The translations under genes and the position numbers were made by a program. Positions 51,530-60,085 of a DNA stretch of 64,000 nt are shown here, piece by piece (position 1 is the first letter of the stretch; each line of letters starts with the position of its first letter). Origin of the DNA: Kosakonia sp. SMBL-WEM22 (lineage in GTDB: Bacteria; Pseudomonadota; Gammaproteobacteria; Enterobacterales; Enterobacteriaceae). The stretch spans positions 434,001 to 498,000 of the forward strand of contig NZ_CP051488.1 in the NCBI RefSeq assembly GCF_014490785.1, given 5' to 3'. Under the pieces are notes generated by a model that did not search any database, had not been told where the DNA came from, and saw nothing but the letters and a program-made list of their open reading frames with translations.

Positions 51530-52516
51530 ATGAAAAAAGCGACTTCACGTAAGGCGGCCCGCCGCCCGGTAAAACAGACTGATCTCTATCGCCAGATAAC
51601 CGACCGTATCGTTGTTGCGCTGGAAAACGGCGTCGCGCCCTGGCATAAGCCGTGGCGTGCAGCTGCCGACAGCGGTCTGGCCGGTCTGCCCCTGAATGCC
51701 ACCACCGGACGTCACTACAGCGGTGTGAATGTCCTGCTTCTCTGGATGTCAGCGGAAGAGCAGGGTTTTCACAATACCCGCTGGCTGACTTACCGCCAGG
51801 CGCAGCAGGCCGGCGGCCAGGTGCGTAAAGGTGAGAAAGCCACTCTGGCGGTGGTTTACAGGGACTGGACGAAACAGGCGGAGGACCGCGAAGGCAACCG
51901 CCTTTATGACAGTGACGGCAAACCGCTGACAGAAACCGTGCCGATGCTTAAACCCCTGCAGCTGTTCAACGCTGAGCAGTGTGAGGGGTTGCCGGCAGAG
52001 GTTGCGGCTTCACCTGAGCAAACGCCGGCGGTGGATGAGGACGGCATACTCAGTCCGGACGTGATGGACAGGGTGCTCCGGATGTTTAACGCCTCAGGAG
52101 TTAAACACCGGATGCTGCCTCAGAACCGGGCTTATTACCGCCCGCTGACGGATGAAATTGTGATGCCAATGGCAGGGCAGTTTTTTACGGAAGCGGACTG
52201 GTGGGCCACGCTGCTGCATGAGCTGGTACACAGTACCGGTCATGCGAAGCGACTTAACCGGGAGGGGATAACCTCCTCATCCCGCCAGTTCGGGGACCCG
52301 GTATATGCCTTTGAAGAGCTCATTGCCGAAATGGGCAGTGCGTTTTTGTGTGCGCAGCTCGGTGTGTCCGGTGAGGTTCAGCACGACAGCTATGTGGACC
52401 ACTGGCTCAGGGTGCTGAAATCTGACAAAAAGGCCCTTTTCCGCGCCTGCCGGCATGCTCGGGAAGCGTCGGAATACCTGCTGGCACAGCCTGGACGTCA
52501 GGCTGTGGCGGCGTAA
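51530..52516 (+). CDS. ArdC-like antirestriction protein
   Basis: A 328-residue protein. The N-terminal ArdC domain (about 15-140) has VALENGVAPWHKPWR, GRHYSGVNVLLLWM and WLTYRQAQQAGGQVRKGEKAT, typical of single-strand-DNA binding in this family. The C-terminal zincin-like peptidase has HELVHSTGHAKRL near residue 229, with FEELIAEMGSAFL giving the third metal ligand. Such proteins protect incoming conjugative DNA from restriction. It lies in the ICE leading or maintenance region, as expected. Confidence 0.92.
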   Translation: MKKATSRKAARRPVKQTDLYRQITDRIVVALENGVAPWHKPWRAAADSGLAGLPLNATTGRHYSGVNVLLLWMSAEEQGFHNTRWLTYRQAQQAGGQVRKGEKATLAVVYRDWTKQAEDREGNRLYDSDGKPLTETVPMLKPLQLFNAEQCEGLPAEVAASPEQTPAVDEDGILSPDVMDRVLRMFNASGVKHRMLPQNRAYYRPLTDEIVMPMAGQFFTEADWWATLLHELVHSTGHAKRLNREGITSSSRQFGDPVYAFEELIAEMGSAFLCAQLGVSGEVQHDSYVDHWLRVLKSDKKALFRACRHAREASEYLLAQPGRQAVAA

Positions 52517-52557
52517 TTAACTTATCCGGTGGCGGTTATTCCGTAACTGTCACCGTC

Positions 52558-52620
52558 CCGTGAGGACACCGCTCCTCACGGGGCTGTGTCCTCTTTTTTT
52601 ATGAAAGAGGAGTATTCATT
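52558..52620 (+). promoter_or_regulatory. Pseudoknot/RBS switch leader 5
   Basis: Hairpin CCCGTGAGG/CCTCACGGG; loop GAGGACAC (52562-52569) pairs with GTGTCCTC (52586-52593), followed by seven T. The overlapping strand TCCTCTTT can pair with AAAGAGGA (52604-52611), which contains the Shine-Dalgarno. Confidence 0.78.
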
Positions 52621-53553
52621 ATGTCCGAATGGTGTCATAACCGCCTGGAAATCACCGGTAAATCCGTCTGCATCGATGTCATGCTGCAGTGGATAAACGG
52701 CACTGACGTACCGCGTCACCGCCACGCCGTGCAGCAGAGCATACAGCTTTTTCTGGCCGGCGCGGCGGGGATACTCAAGCCGGTGCGCACCACGTCGTAT
52801 CCGCCCTGTCAGGGGCTGGTCCGTGCAGGCACAGGGCTTTCCACTGCGGCCAATCAGGCGTTTGAAAGCTGGCTGGCGCTCCTGCTTAAGGATGCCGTCC
52901 TCGATACGGAAACTATCAGGACTATTGACCGGCTGTATCACCAGTCAGGTCTGGGCGCGCTGAAATGGGAGAATATTCCCGGCCCGGCACGTGAGGTTAT
53001 GGTGGAGCTGATTGCCAGGCAGTATACCGACTGGTTTGGTCTGGTCAGCGCCGGCGATGAGTCTGACGCTTCGGCTGCCTGGGAACGGCTCCGCCAGTAT
53101 CCTGAACGCTCCCAGCCCTGCGACATGCTGGCCGTCATACCTACACGGCTGGCAGCAGAGCTGAACGGCTCCGGGGGGCTCATGTCCGGTGTGTCGACCA
53201 CAACCAGCCTCTACTGCCGGCAGTACGGCATGGAGTGGCCGGCGGGGCACAATGTCAACTGGGAGCGCCATACGCCAAACAGTCTTACGCTGCAGATGGA
53301 TACGCCCTGGCTCCCGCCGTCAGGTGAGGTTGTCGGGGAAATCTCAGCGGTGTTTGACTGCGAGGTGCGTCACAGCTACAGCGAGCCCGTAAGCGGGCTC
53401 AGCGGTTACGACTGCTATGACGGCGGCGAACATGTCGACGGACACAAAGGTGCGTCCGACGCGTCTCAGCCCGGTCAGGTGCTTTATCTCGTCAGCGATG
53501 AGCCAGCGTCACCGGCCCAGGAGTCTGCATCATATCGTGAGGTCCGGGGGTAA
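52621..53553 (+). CDS. DUF1281-family ICE protein
   Basis: A 310-residue protein. It begins MSEWCHNRLEITGKSVCIDVMLQWINGTDVPRHRHAVQQS and has the DUF1281 features of a CHNRLxI start and a later WERLRQYPERSQPCDMLAVIPTRLAAELNGSG segment. The C-terminal half (YCRQYGMEWPAGHNVNWERHTPNSLTLQMDTPWLPPSGEVV) is ferredoxin-like. DUF1281 proteins are common on plasmids and ICEs; their role is unknown. A terminator follows at 53577. Confidence 0.85.
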   Translation: MSEWCHNRLEITGKSVCIDVMLQWINGTDVPRHRHAVQQSIQLFLAGAAGILKPVRTTSYPPCQGLVRAGTGLSTAANQAFESWLALLLKDAVLDTETIRTIDRLYHQSGLGALKWENIPGPAREVMVELIARQYTDWFGLVSAGDESDASAAWERLRQYPERSQPCDMLAVIPTRLAAELNGSGGLMSGVSTTTSLYCRQYGMEWPAGHNVNWERHTPNSLTLQMDTPWLPPSGEVVGEISAVFDCEVRHSYSEPVSGLSGYDCYDGGEHVDGHKGASDASQPGQVLYLVSDEPASPAQESASYREVRG

Positions 53554-53576
53554 AAGCCTGCTCCTCCGTTAACCCC

Positions 53577-53602
53577 GCCACGGCACTGCCGTGGCTTTTT
53601 TT
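53577..53602 (+). terminator. Intrinsic terminator after the DUF1281 gene
   Basis: GCCACGGC/GCCGTGGC with a three-base loop, followed by seven T. Confidence 0.9.
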
Positions 53603-53607
53603 ACCCT

Positions 53608-53661
53608 CAGGGGACACGTCCCCTGGTCAGGGTGCGTGTCCCCTTTTTTATGGAGAAGCGC
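53608..53661 (+). promoter_or_regulatory. Pseudoknot/RBS switch leader 6
   Basis: Hairpin CAGGGG/CCCCTG; loop GGGGACAC (53610-53617) pairs with GTGTCCCC (53636-53643), followed by six T. The alternative pairing with the ribosome site is weaker here (four of five pairs with GGAGA). It places the start at 53662. Confidence 0.7.
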
Positions 53662-54345
53662 ATGCCTGGCATGATTAACCACGAAAAAGCCTTTGTTAAA
53701 TTGTTCAGTCAGACGGCCCGGTATCATCACCGGTTCAAAGTATTTGAAGACTTCATCAGTTGCAGTGTCATCGCGCTGGAAAACCGGCTTCACTTCAGTG
53801 AGGTGCGGGAGCAAAAGTATCTGCGTATCGTCGGTGGATACGAAAAGGAGGACGTCACGCGCATGGCACAGCTGCTGGCCCACGTTGTTAACGGGCTGGG
53901 TGACGCGCCCGGGGACTTCCTGGGGCGTGTCTTCATGCAGCTGGAGCTGGGTGATAAATACCGGGGGCAGTTTTTCACGCCCTGGGACGTGGCCAGGATG
54001 ATGGCGGCCATGCAGCTGGGCGACACTGAAGCGTTGTTCCGTGATAAACCCTTCATCACCCTGAGTGAACCTGCGTGCGGGGCCGGCTGCATGGTGCTGG
54101 CATTTGCTGATGTTCTGCAAAAGGCAGGGTGGCCACCGCACCGGTATCTGTGGGTATCCGCGACAGATATCGATCCGCTTGCGGCCGGAATGGCTTACAT
54201 ACAGCTGTCCCTGTGCGGGATTGCCGGCGAAGTGGTGGTAGGTAATACCCTGGCGAATGAACGCCGCCGGATACTCTATACCCCCGGGCACTATCTCGGC
54301 GGCTGGCCTGTTCGTCTGGATCCACGGCACTTTCAGGCGGCATAA
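53662..54345 (+). CDS. N-6 DNA methylase-like protein without NPPY motif
   Basis: A protein of about 227 residues resembling the core of HsdM-type methylases: GQFFTPWDVARMMAAM near residue 108, motif I LSEPACGAGCMVLAFADVL near 140, and DIDPLAAGMAYIQLSLCG with GNTLANE. The catalytic NPP(Y/F) motif, which should follow within 20 residues, is missing; the protein ends instead with RRILYTPGHYLGGWPVRLDPRHF. It can bind S-adenosylmethionine by this reading, but methyl transfer is doubtful. Proteins of this size recur in ICEs of this class. The ATG at 53662 follows GGAG. Confidence 0.85.
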   Translation: MPGMINHEKAFVKLFSQTARYHHRFKVFEDFISCSVIALENRLHFSEVREQKYLRIVGGYEKEDVTRMAQLLAHVVNGLGDAPGDFLGRVFMQLELGDKYRGQFFTPWDVARMMAAMQLGDTEALFRDKPFITLSEPACGAGCMVLAFADVLQKAGWPPHRYLWVSATDIDPLAAGMAYIQLSLCGIAGEVVVGNTLANERRRILYTPGHYLGGWPVRLDPRHFQAA

Positions 54346-54356
54346 TGACATCCACA

Positions 54357-54380
54357 CGCTCCCGCCCGGGAGCGTTTTTT
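54357..54380 (+). terminator. Intrinsic terminator before the helicase gene
   Basis: CGCTCCCG/CGGGAGCG followed by six T, twelve bases after the methylase-like gene. It argues against the long frame that starts at 54345. Confidence 0.88.
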
Positions 54381-54473
54381 ATTTCTGAAGCAGGGTATCT
54401 GGTTTTTTATCGTAGTGAACGCTTCCCGCTGTCAGGCTGTTTTTTTTCACATCTGTTGCTGCGGGAGAACACA

Positions 54474-55970
54474 GTGACCTGGAAAACAACAGCCGAACAA
54501 AACGCCATCATCGGATGGAAGGGTAATCATCTTGTGGTAAATGCGTTTGCAGGCACAGGCAAAACCTCCACGTTAGTGAACTACGCTGAAGCCAACCCGG
54601 AAAGTAAGATGCTTTACCTCGCCTATAATCGCGCTGTGCGGGATGAAGCTGAACGCAAATTCCCCTATAACGTAGAGTGTAAAACGTCGCATCAGCTGGC
54701 ATGGGCCCGTTTTGGGAAACATTTCCGTGACCGGCTGACAGCCAGTCTGCGCATTACGGATGTGGCCAGAAAGCTCAACACCCGCCACTGGCCGCTGGCC
54801 AGACTGGCGCTCAGCGGGCTGAATATGTTCCTCTGTAGCGCAGACCCCGAGCCAGGGCTGATACATCTGCCTGCTGAGGATGATCGCCACGGTCTCGACG
54901 CAGGTAAAATTCTGGGGGCAATCCAGTTTCTCTGGTATGAAATGAGCCGTACTGACTCAGTCTTTCCCGTCACGCACGACACCTACCTTAAACTGTTCCA
55001 GCTTTCTCATCCTGACCTGTCAAAACGCTGGGACACCATACTCTTCGATGAGGCCCAGGACGCCAATCCGGTGACCAGTGCGTTTGTACTGAATCAGCCC
55101 TGCCGTGTCATCCTGGTCGGCGACCGTTACCAGCAGATTTACCGGTTTCGCGGGGCAGATAATGCACTCAGTGCCCCACAGCTGGCACAGGCAGACCGGT
55201 TGTGGCTGACAGCGAGTTTCCGGTTTGGTCCTGAGGTGGCGCGTGTGGCCAACATCCTGCTTGAACGTGCCGGAGAGGAAAAGCGCGTGACTGGTAACGG
55301 GGGCCAGGATGCTGTCGTCAGCAGCCTTCCGGCAGGGGCTGAGCACATTGCTGTACTGAGCCGGACGGTGTCAGGCGTGATCGGCAGCGCCCTGACGGCG
55401 AGCCTTATGGAGAAAAAGGTCTTCTGGGTCGGGGGGATTGAAGGCTACAAAACAGAGGAGCTGGAAGACCTGTACTGGTTCTCCGCTGATATGCCTGAAA
55501 AGATGCAGTCCCCGCGCCTCAGCCGGGACTACCGGGATTTTGACGAGTACTGTTCGATAGCCAAAGCCACCCAGGACGTGGAGATGAACCAGGCTATTCG
55601 CCTGCTCGATGACTTTTTCCCGCTTCCGCAAAAACTGGCCATTATGCGCCGTCAGGTCGTCACTCATGAAAAAGACGCTCAGGTCACGGTTTCAACCGCA
55701 CACCGCAGCAAAGGTCTGGAATGGCCGGTGGTAATGCTCAGTGAGGATTTTACAGACATTACCGATCCGCTCCTCTCGCAGGAAGAGCGACAGGATGAGA
55801 CTAACCTGCTGTATGTGGCTGTCACACGGGCAAGAGAGACGCTCGTGCTGAACGAGCTGGTGCGCTGGCTCAGCGAGGCCGATGATGAAAACGTCAGCGA
55901 AGCCGGTGAGGATGATGAGAACGATGCCGATATGCCCGGCGACACGGGAGAAACTTCCGGGACTGAATAA
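54474..55970 (+). CDS. UvrD/Rep-like superfamily 1 helicase
   Basis: A protein of about 498 residues. Walker A is VVNAFAGTGKTSTLV near residue 20, motif II LFDEAQDANPVTSAF near 188, motif III VGDRYQQIYRFRGADNAL, motif IV-V TASFRFGPEV and TAHRSKGLEWPVVML, motif VI YVAVTRARETLVL. It should unwind DNA in 3'-5' direction. The GTG at 54474 is chosen because GGGAGA precedes it and the terminator at 54357 lies upstream. The last 40 residues are very acidic (DDENVSEAGEDDENDADMPGD). It may serve ICE replication or processing. Confidence 0.9.
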   Translation: MTWKTTAEQNAIIGWKGNHLVVNAFAGTGKTSTLVNYAEANPESKMLYLAYNRAVRDEAERKFPYNVECKTSHQLAWARFGKHFRDRLTASLRITDVARKLNTRHWPLARLALSGLNMFLCSADPEPGLIHLPAEDDRHGLDAGKILGAIQFLWYEMSRTDSVFPVTHDTYLKLFQLSHPDLSKRWDTILFDEAQDANPVTSAFVLNQPCRVILVGDRYQQIYRFRGADNALSAPQLAQADRLWLTASFRFGPEVARVANILLERAGEEKRVTGNGGQDAVVSSLPAGAEHIAVLSRTVSGVIGSALTASLMEKKVFWVGGIEGYKTEELEDLYWFSADMPEKMQSPRLSRDYRDFDEYCSIAKATQDVEMNQAIRLLDDFFPLPQKLAIMRRQVVTHEKDAQVTVSTAHRSKGLEWPVVMLSEDFTDITDPLLSQEERQDETNLLYVAVTRARETLVLNELVRWLSEADDENVSEAGEDDENDADMPGDTGETSGTE

Positions 55971-56036
55971 CTGGTTTTTTATGGTGTGGCGCAGGGAGTG
56001 TCATAACACTGAGCAGCCCTGTACCAGGAGAACACT

Positions 56037-57656
56037 ATGCTCAGCAGAATCCGGACCCTGAGGTCTCTGTTTTCAAAAGGCGATCCAGAAGCAGTACATC
56101 ATATATCCACAGTCACGCCTGTCAGCTACCACGCCCCGCGTGAGGCCGACAGGCTGTGCGCCAGCCCGCTACGAGAAACCTGCCTGCAGCAATTGTGGGA
56201 GAACTGTTCTCTGCCCGCAGACATCTATCAGCGACTCTATTTAGCGCCTCTTAATGGTTTGTTAGCCAGAGTACAGAACGTGCCGGCCGCACAACAGGGA
56301 AGGTGGTCGCAGTCAGACGGCTTCGGCGACCTTACGCTGCAGTTCACGGCCTGTGCGGTCAGGCTGGCAAAAGGATACATGTTCCCCCCCGGCGCGGCAC
56401 CGGAAGAGCAGGCAGCGCAGAATGTGATGTGGAATGCGGTGATTTACTGGTCGGCGCTGTTCTGGCACCTGCCTCTTCTTGCGACTCTGGAGGGGGAGTT
56501 GCTTGACGGTAAAAGCTGGCTTCCGGGAATGACTGTTCCGGACTCGCCTTATCGTTTCCGGTTCCGGGAGGCAGAGAACGCATCAGCATTTGCGGCGCTT
56601 GCCGCCGGGCAACTTATGCCGGCAGAGGCGACGGGCTGGCTGGCAGAGAATCCCTCGGCACTGGGCAACCTGGCCGGCGCGCTCTGGAATCAGCATCCGG
56701 GCATGCCATTGATACGAAGCCTGATGAAGCTGGCCGCTGAAAAGGTGGGATCGCCTTCGCAGGAGATATCTGGGGCACATGCGACAGTCAGTAACCTCGC
56801 AGGGCCGGCCCTTTCCGTTCTACAAACGCCGCCTGATCAAGAGACTGAATTACAACCTTCATCAGAAGTAACGCCCAAAACTGCATCGCCCGAAATCTCA
56901 GATACGCAGGTTACTCAGCTTGCATCTTCTTTAACACCTGTCTCAATGGTTGATGGCTGCAATCCCGTCAGCAATGAGAAGGCAGACGGGATTACCGAAT
57001 GTGATTCTGTCGATATAGAGGAAGCTGATACAGAGATGTTGCTGAGTCTTTTCAGTGCAACCGAAATGACTGAAGTGACCGGGGCCAGTGCGGGTGAAGA
57101 AGAGTCATTAGCCAGCAGTAAAGCAGATGACGGGACAGAGTTTTTATCTCTTGATGAACAGCCTCCCGAAACTGATAAGCATCAGATAAATCAGACAGTA
57201 GCGGAAGACTCTTTCCCTGAACAAGGTGTTGAGGATAACATCCCGTCACACAGTATTAACATTGACTTAAAAAAAACAGTGAAAAAAGATGAGGCTGGCA
57301 CTGAATTCTTCAGGTGGCTTTCTGAAGGGCTTAAGAGCAAGCAAATTGATATTAATCAACCTGATTCCAGAGCGCATGCCGTCGCAGGATTCATTTTTCT
57401 CAGGGTGCCGGACATATTTTATCTTTACATCAGAGAAAGCGGGACAGAGCTGAGCAGGGATGCCATACAGCTGGAATTTGAGAAGCTGCATATTCACAGG
57501 GTGCGGAGGGGCGAGCGTTTTAACAAGGCAAAATTGTACCACTCGCCTGATAAAGCAGGCACGTTTAAACCTGTAAGTGGGTATCTCGTCAAGACTACAC
57601 ACCTTTTCAGAGGGGCATCTTCCCCTGAAGACAGCGGGCTTCTGTCTTTCCTTTAA
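56037..57656 (+). CDS. TraI_2-like protein (MobH relaxase relative) lacking the 3H motif
   Basis: A 539-residue protein. The N-terminal helical domain (LPADIYQRLYLAPLNGLLARVQNVPAAQQGRWSQSDGFGDLTLQF) aligns with the start of MobH relaxases, but where they have PASE-x-HHH and a further His, this protein has PAAQ-QGRW and DLTLQ. The C-terminal domain (EFFRWLSEGLKSKQIDINQPDSRAHAVAGFIFLRVPDIF, then GYLVKTTHLF) matches TraI_2_C. Residues 250-400 are a low-complexity acidic linker. It stands beside the integrase where traI stands in PAPI-1-like elements. Loss of the metal-binding His residues suggests a non-catalytic paralogue or a divergent enzyme. Confidence 0.8.
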   Translation: MLSRIRTLRSLFSKGDPEAVHHISTVTPVSYHAPREADRLCASPLRETCLQQLWENCSLPADIYQRLYLAPLNGLLARVQNVPAAQQGRWSQSDGFGDLTLQFTACAVRLAKGYMFPPGAAPEEQAAQNVMWNAVIYWSALFWHLPLLATLEGELLDGKSWLPGMTVPDSPYRFRFREAENASAFAALAAGQLMPAEATGWLAENPSALGNLAGALWNQHPGMPLIRSLMKLAAEKVGSPSQEISGAHATVSNLAGPALSVLQTPPDQETELQPSSEVTPKTASPEISDTQVTQLASSLTPVSMVDGCNPVSNEKADGITECDSVDIEEADTEMLLSLFSATEMTEVTGASAGEEESLASSKADDGTEFLSLDEQPPETDKHQINQTVAEDSFPEQGVEDNIPSHSINIDLKKTVKKDEAGTEFFRWLSEGLKSKQIDINQPDSRAHAVAGFIFLRVPDIFYLYIRESGTELSRDAIQLEFEKLHIHRVRRGERFNKAKLYHSPDKAGTFKPVSGYLVKTTHLFRGASSPEDSGLLSFL

Positions 57657-57716
57657 AGGAGGGGCAGTCCATGAGGGCCCTTACGGGCAGCTTGATATAG
57701 AAAAAGGAAATGCTGT

Positions 57717-58748
57717 ATGTCTGACAAAAACCATCATACGACATGGGAAGAATTGCTTGAGGAGTACTTCTTCGCCCGAAACCTGCGCGCTGCAACAGAA
57801 TGGAGCTATGCGAAGGTTGTGAAGGGGTTCCGGAAATTCACGGGTACTGACAAAACCCCATTAATGGTTACTCATCATGAAGTACTAAGATGGCGGCGAT
57901 ATGTACTCAGAGAAAAGCAACAATCTGCGCAGACCTGGAACAACAAAATTGCACATCTCAGGGCCCTCTATAACTATGCGATGGAAAGCGGTCTATTGCC
58001 TGAGGGCAGAAATCCTTTCAACAATTGTACCGTACAGCGCGACAGAAAGAAAAAGCGCACGTTAAACCGCTCTCAGCTAACCCGACTTTATCTGATAATG
58101 CAGCAGGCTGAAATTGAGTCCAACAGGAAAATTTTTGCACGTGGCGGGCGTAGTGCGCTTTACCCGGTCTGGTTCTGGATAACCGTCCTGGATACGCTCA
58201 GATATACAGGAATGAGGCAAAATCAACTTCTGCATATTCAGCTCAGGGACGTCAATCTGACAGAGGGCTATATAGACCTGCGCCTTGAAGGAAGTAAAAC
58301 GCACAGGGAATGGCGTGTTCCTGTTGTCAGACAACTGCGTTTGCGATTGCAGCTTCTCCTCACACGGGCAACAGAAGCCGGAGCCGGGCCAAAAGATAAT
58401 CTTTTCAATGTCAGTTTTTATATTGCCGGGAGAAAGGCAAAGTTCGAAAGAAATGATGTGAGTGTGATGCATCAAAAGATCCGCTCATTCTTTCGCCGTC
58501 TGTCAAAGGAGTGCGGGTTTGCCGTTTCGCCGCATCGTTTCAGACACACTCTTGCTACGGAACTGATGAAAGCACCTGAAAGGAATCTTCAGCTGGTCAA
58601 AGATTTACTGGGTCATCGTAGTGTCAGTACAACAATGGAATATGTGGAACTCAAGATGGACATTGTGGGAAAAACACTGGAAGAAGAATTGTCCCTGCAC
58701 ACAGATCTCTGTGTAGAAAGGGAATTACAACTATTGACACAAAACTGA
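57717..58748 (+). CDS. int: ICE tyrosine integrase
   Basis: A 343-residue XerC/D-like recombinase. The N-terminal SAM-like core-binding domain (TWEELLEEYFFARNLRAATEWSYAKVVKGFRKF) is followed by the catalytic domain: Arg in DTLRYTGMRQNQLL near residue 167, Lys in LEGSKTHREWRVPV, HRFRHTLATEL near 273, LLGHRSVSTTMEYVELK near 300-312 with the nucleophile Tyr. Its end is 195 bp from the tRNA-Phe gene, so it most likely inserts and excises this ICE there. GGAAA precedes the ATG at a normal distance. Confidence 0.92.
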   Translation: MSDKNHHTTWEELLEEYFFARNLRAATEWSYAKVVKGFRKFTGTDKTPLMVTHHEVLRWRRYVLREKQQSAQTWNNKIAHLRALYNYAMESGLLPEGRNPFNNCTVQRDRKKKRTLNRSQLTRLYLIMQQAEIESNRKIFARGGRSALYPVWFWITVLDTLRYTGMRQNQLLHIQLRDVNLTEGYIDLRLEGSKTHREWRVPVVRQLRLRLQLLLTRATEAGAGPKDNLFNVSFYIAGRKAKFERNDVSVMHQKIRSFFRRLSKECGFAVSPHRFRHTLATELMKAPERNLQLVKDLLGHRSVSTTMEYVELKMDIVGKTLEEELSLHTDLCVERELQLLTQN

Positions 58749-58780
58749 TTGACTGGGATTATTGCCAGTGATCGAGAGAA

Positions 58781-58804
58781 GGGAGCCTGTGTCAGCAGGC
58801 TCCC
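58781..58804 (+). terminator. Hairpin after the integrase gene
   Basis: GGGAGCCTG/CAGGCTCCC, nine pairs with a six-base loop, no T-run. The remaining 58805-58943 shows no gene; it should hold the integrase-side arm sites of the attachment region. Confidence 0.6.
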
Positions 58805-58943
58805 TCACTTGAGGGACTGATTCAGAAACGTTAACCAGTGCAGATACGCCTACACCGGAGGACATTCCGTAATGACCGGCCCCTGTATTAACCGCCCGTT
58901 AAGGATCTCATCTCTTAACCAGCGTGCTTTGATGCAAAATTAG

Positions 58944-59019
58944 TGGTGCCCGGACTCGGAATCGAACCAAGGACACGGGGATTTTCAATCCCCTGCTCTA
59001 CCGACTGAGCTATCCGGGC
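58944..59019 (-). tRNA. pheU: tRNA-Phe (GAA), ICE insertion site
   Basis: The minus strand reads GCCCGGATAGCTCAGTCGGT at the 5' end, a GAA anticodon within ATTGAAAATC, TTCGATTC in the T arm and CCGGGCACCA at the 3' end: 76 bases with CCA encoded. The 3' end faces the integrase gene, as expected for integration into a tRNA 3' end. The yjdC-dsbD-cutA-dcuA genes behind it identify it as the pheU locus. Confidence 0.97.
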
Positions 59020-59201
59020 AACGGGCCGCATTAAACCGTAATCGCCCGTGGGCGTCAACCAAATTTCCCGAAAACCCTTTCGGTTGCTCAACTTTGCGGC
59101 AAAACGCGCAAAACCGCGCCGAAAAACGGCGGCTGCACAAATCTTCCAGACTTTTACATAGCGTTGATGAATGCTATTTTTCGATAGTATACGGAGGCGA
59201 A

Positions 59202-60047
59202 ATGTCTAAAGACTGGCTTGAGCTGCGACAGCATGCGGATACGGGGATTGAAACCATCCGCGCCCATTTTGAAGGGCATGCGTTCGACCCGCACTGGCAT
59301 GACAGCTATCTGGTGGGTATCACTCTGTCCGGCACCCAACAGTTTCACTGCCGCCGCGAGCGCCACCATAGCCGACCGGGCGACGCCTTTTTACTCGAGC
59401 CAGGCGAGATCCACGATGGCGACGCGCCGGTAGAGGGCGGCTTTACCTATCTCACCTTTTACCTCGACGATCGCTGGCTCAACACTACGCTGCGCGGATT
59501 GTATGACGCGGTGCCTTCGAGCTACGCGCTGCACTTTTCCCACACCATCGCGCGCGAACCGCAGCTGATTCGCACCATTGCGCAAACCTTCTCTGCGCTG
59601 CACAGCGATGAGATGCGCATTGTCCAGCAGGGGACGATGGATGCGCTGCTCGGTGAGCTGACGCACCACTGCCAGTGGCGCAAACGCATCCCGACGCAGA
59701 TCCAGAGCGTGGCGATTGCCCATCGCGCGCGGGATTACCTTCACGCGCATATCGGCGACAATATTGGCTTAACAGACCTGGCGCGCGAAACGGGAACCGA
59801 TCGCTTTACGTTGACGCGCTGCTTTAAGCGCGAGTTTGGGTTAAGCCCACATGCATGGCTTGTTCAGCTGCGTCTCACTACTGCGCGGGCGCAGCTGGCG
59901 CGAGGCGATCAACCCGCCGATGTCGCTGCCGCCGTGGGATTTGCCGATCAGAGCCATCTCGGGCGCTGGTTCCAGCGCGCTTATCGTATCTCTCCGGCGC
60001 ACTACCGCAGGCTGTGCACAAACCTTCCAGACGATAACCTCAAATAA
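59202..60047 (+). CDS. AraC-family regulator
   Basis: A protein of 281 residues. The N-terminal cupin (HFEGHAFDPHWHDSYLVGITLSGTQQFHCRRE) senses a ligand; the C-terminal pair of helix-turn-helices is GDNIGLTDLARETGTDRFTLTRCFKREFGLSPHAWLVQLRL and AAAVGFADQSHLGRWFQRAYRISPAHYR. The ATG at 59202 follows GGAGG by five bases; the longer frame to 59094 has no site. It probably activates the adjacent LysE exporter gene, 38 bp downstream. Confidence 0.92.
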   Translation: MSKDWLELRQHADTGIETIRAHFEGHAFDPHWHDSYLVGITLSGTQQFHCRRERHHSRPGDAFLLEPGEIHDGDAPVEGGFTYLTFYLDDRWLNTTLRGLYDAVPSSYALHFSHTIAREPQLIRTIAQTFSALHSDEMRIVQQGTMDALLGELTHHCQWRKRIPTQIQSVAIAHRARDYLHAHIGDNIGLTDLARETGTDRFTLTRCFKREFGLSPHAWLVQLRLTTARAQLARGDQPADVAAAVGFADQSHLGRWFQRAYRISPAHYRRLCTNLPDDNLK

Positions 60048-60085
60048 CGCGACATTGACAGGCTCATATCCAAAGGAGCCTGACA

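Noticed and set aside
54345..54473. A seventh switch leader and a longer N-terminus for the helicase
   Set aside because: This stretch has a plain terminator (54357-54380) without the loop-to-downstream pairing, and the first 43 codons of the long frame read as non-coding.
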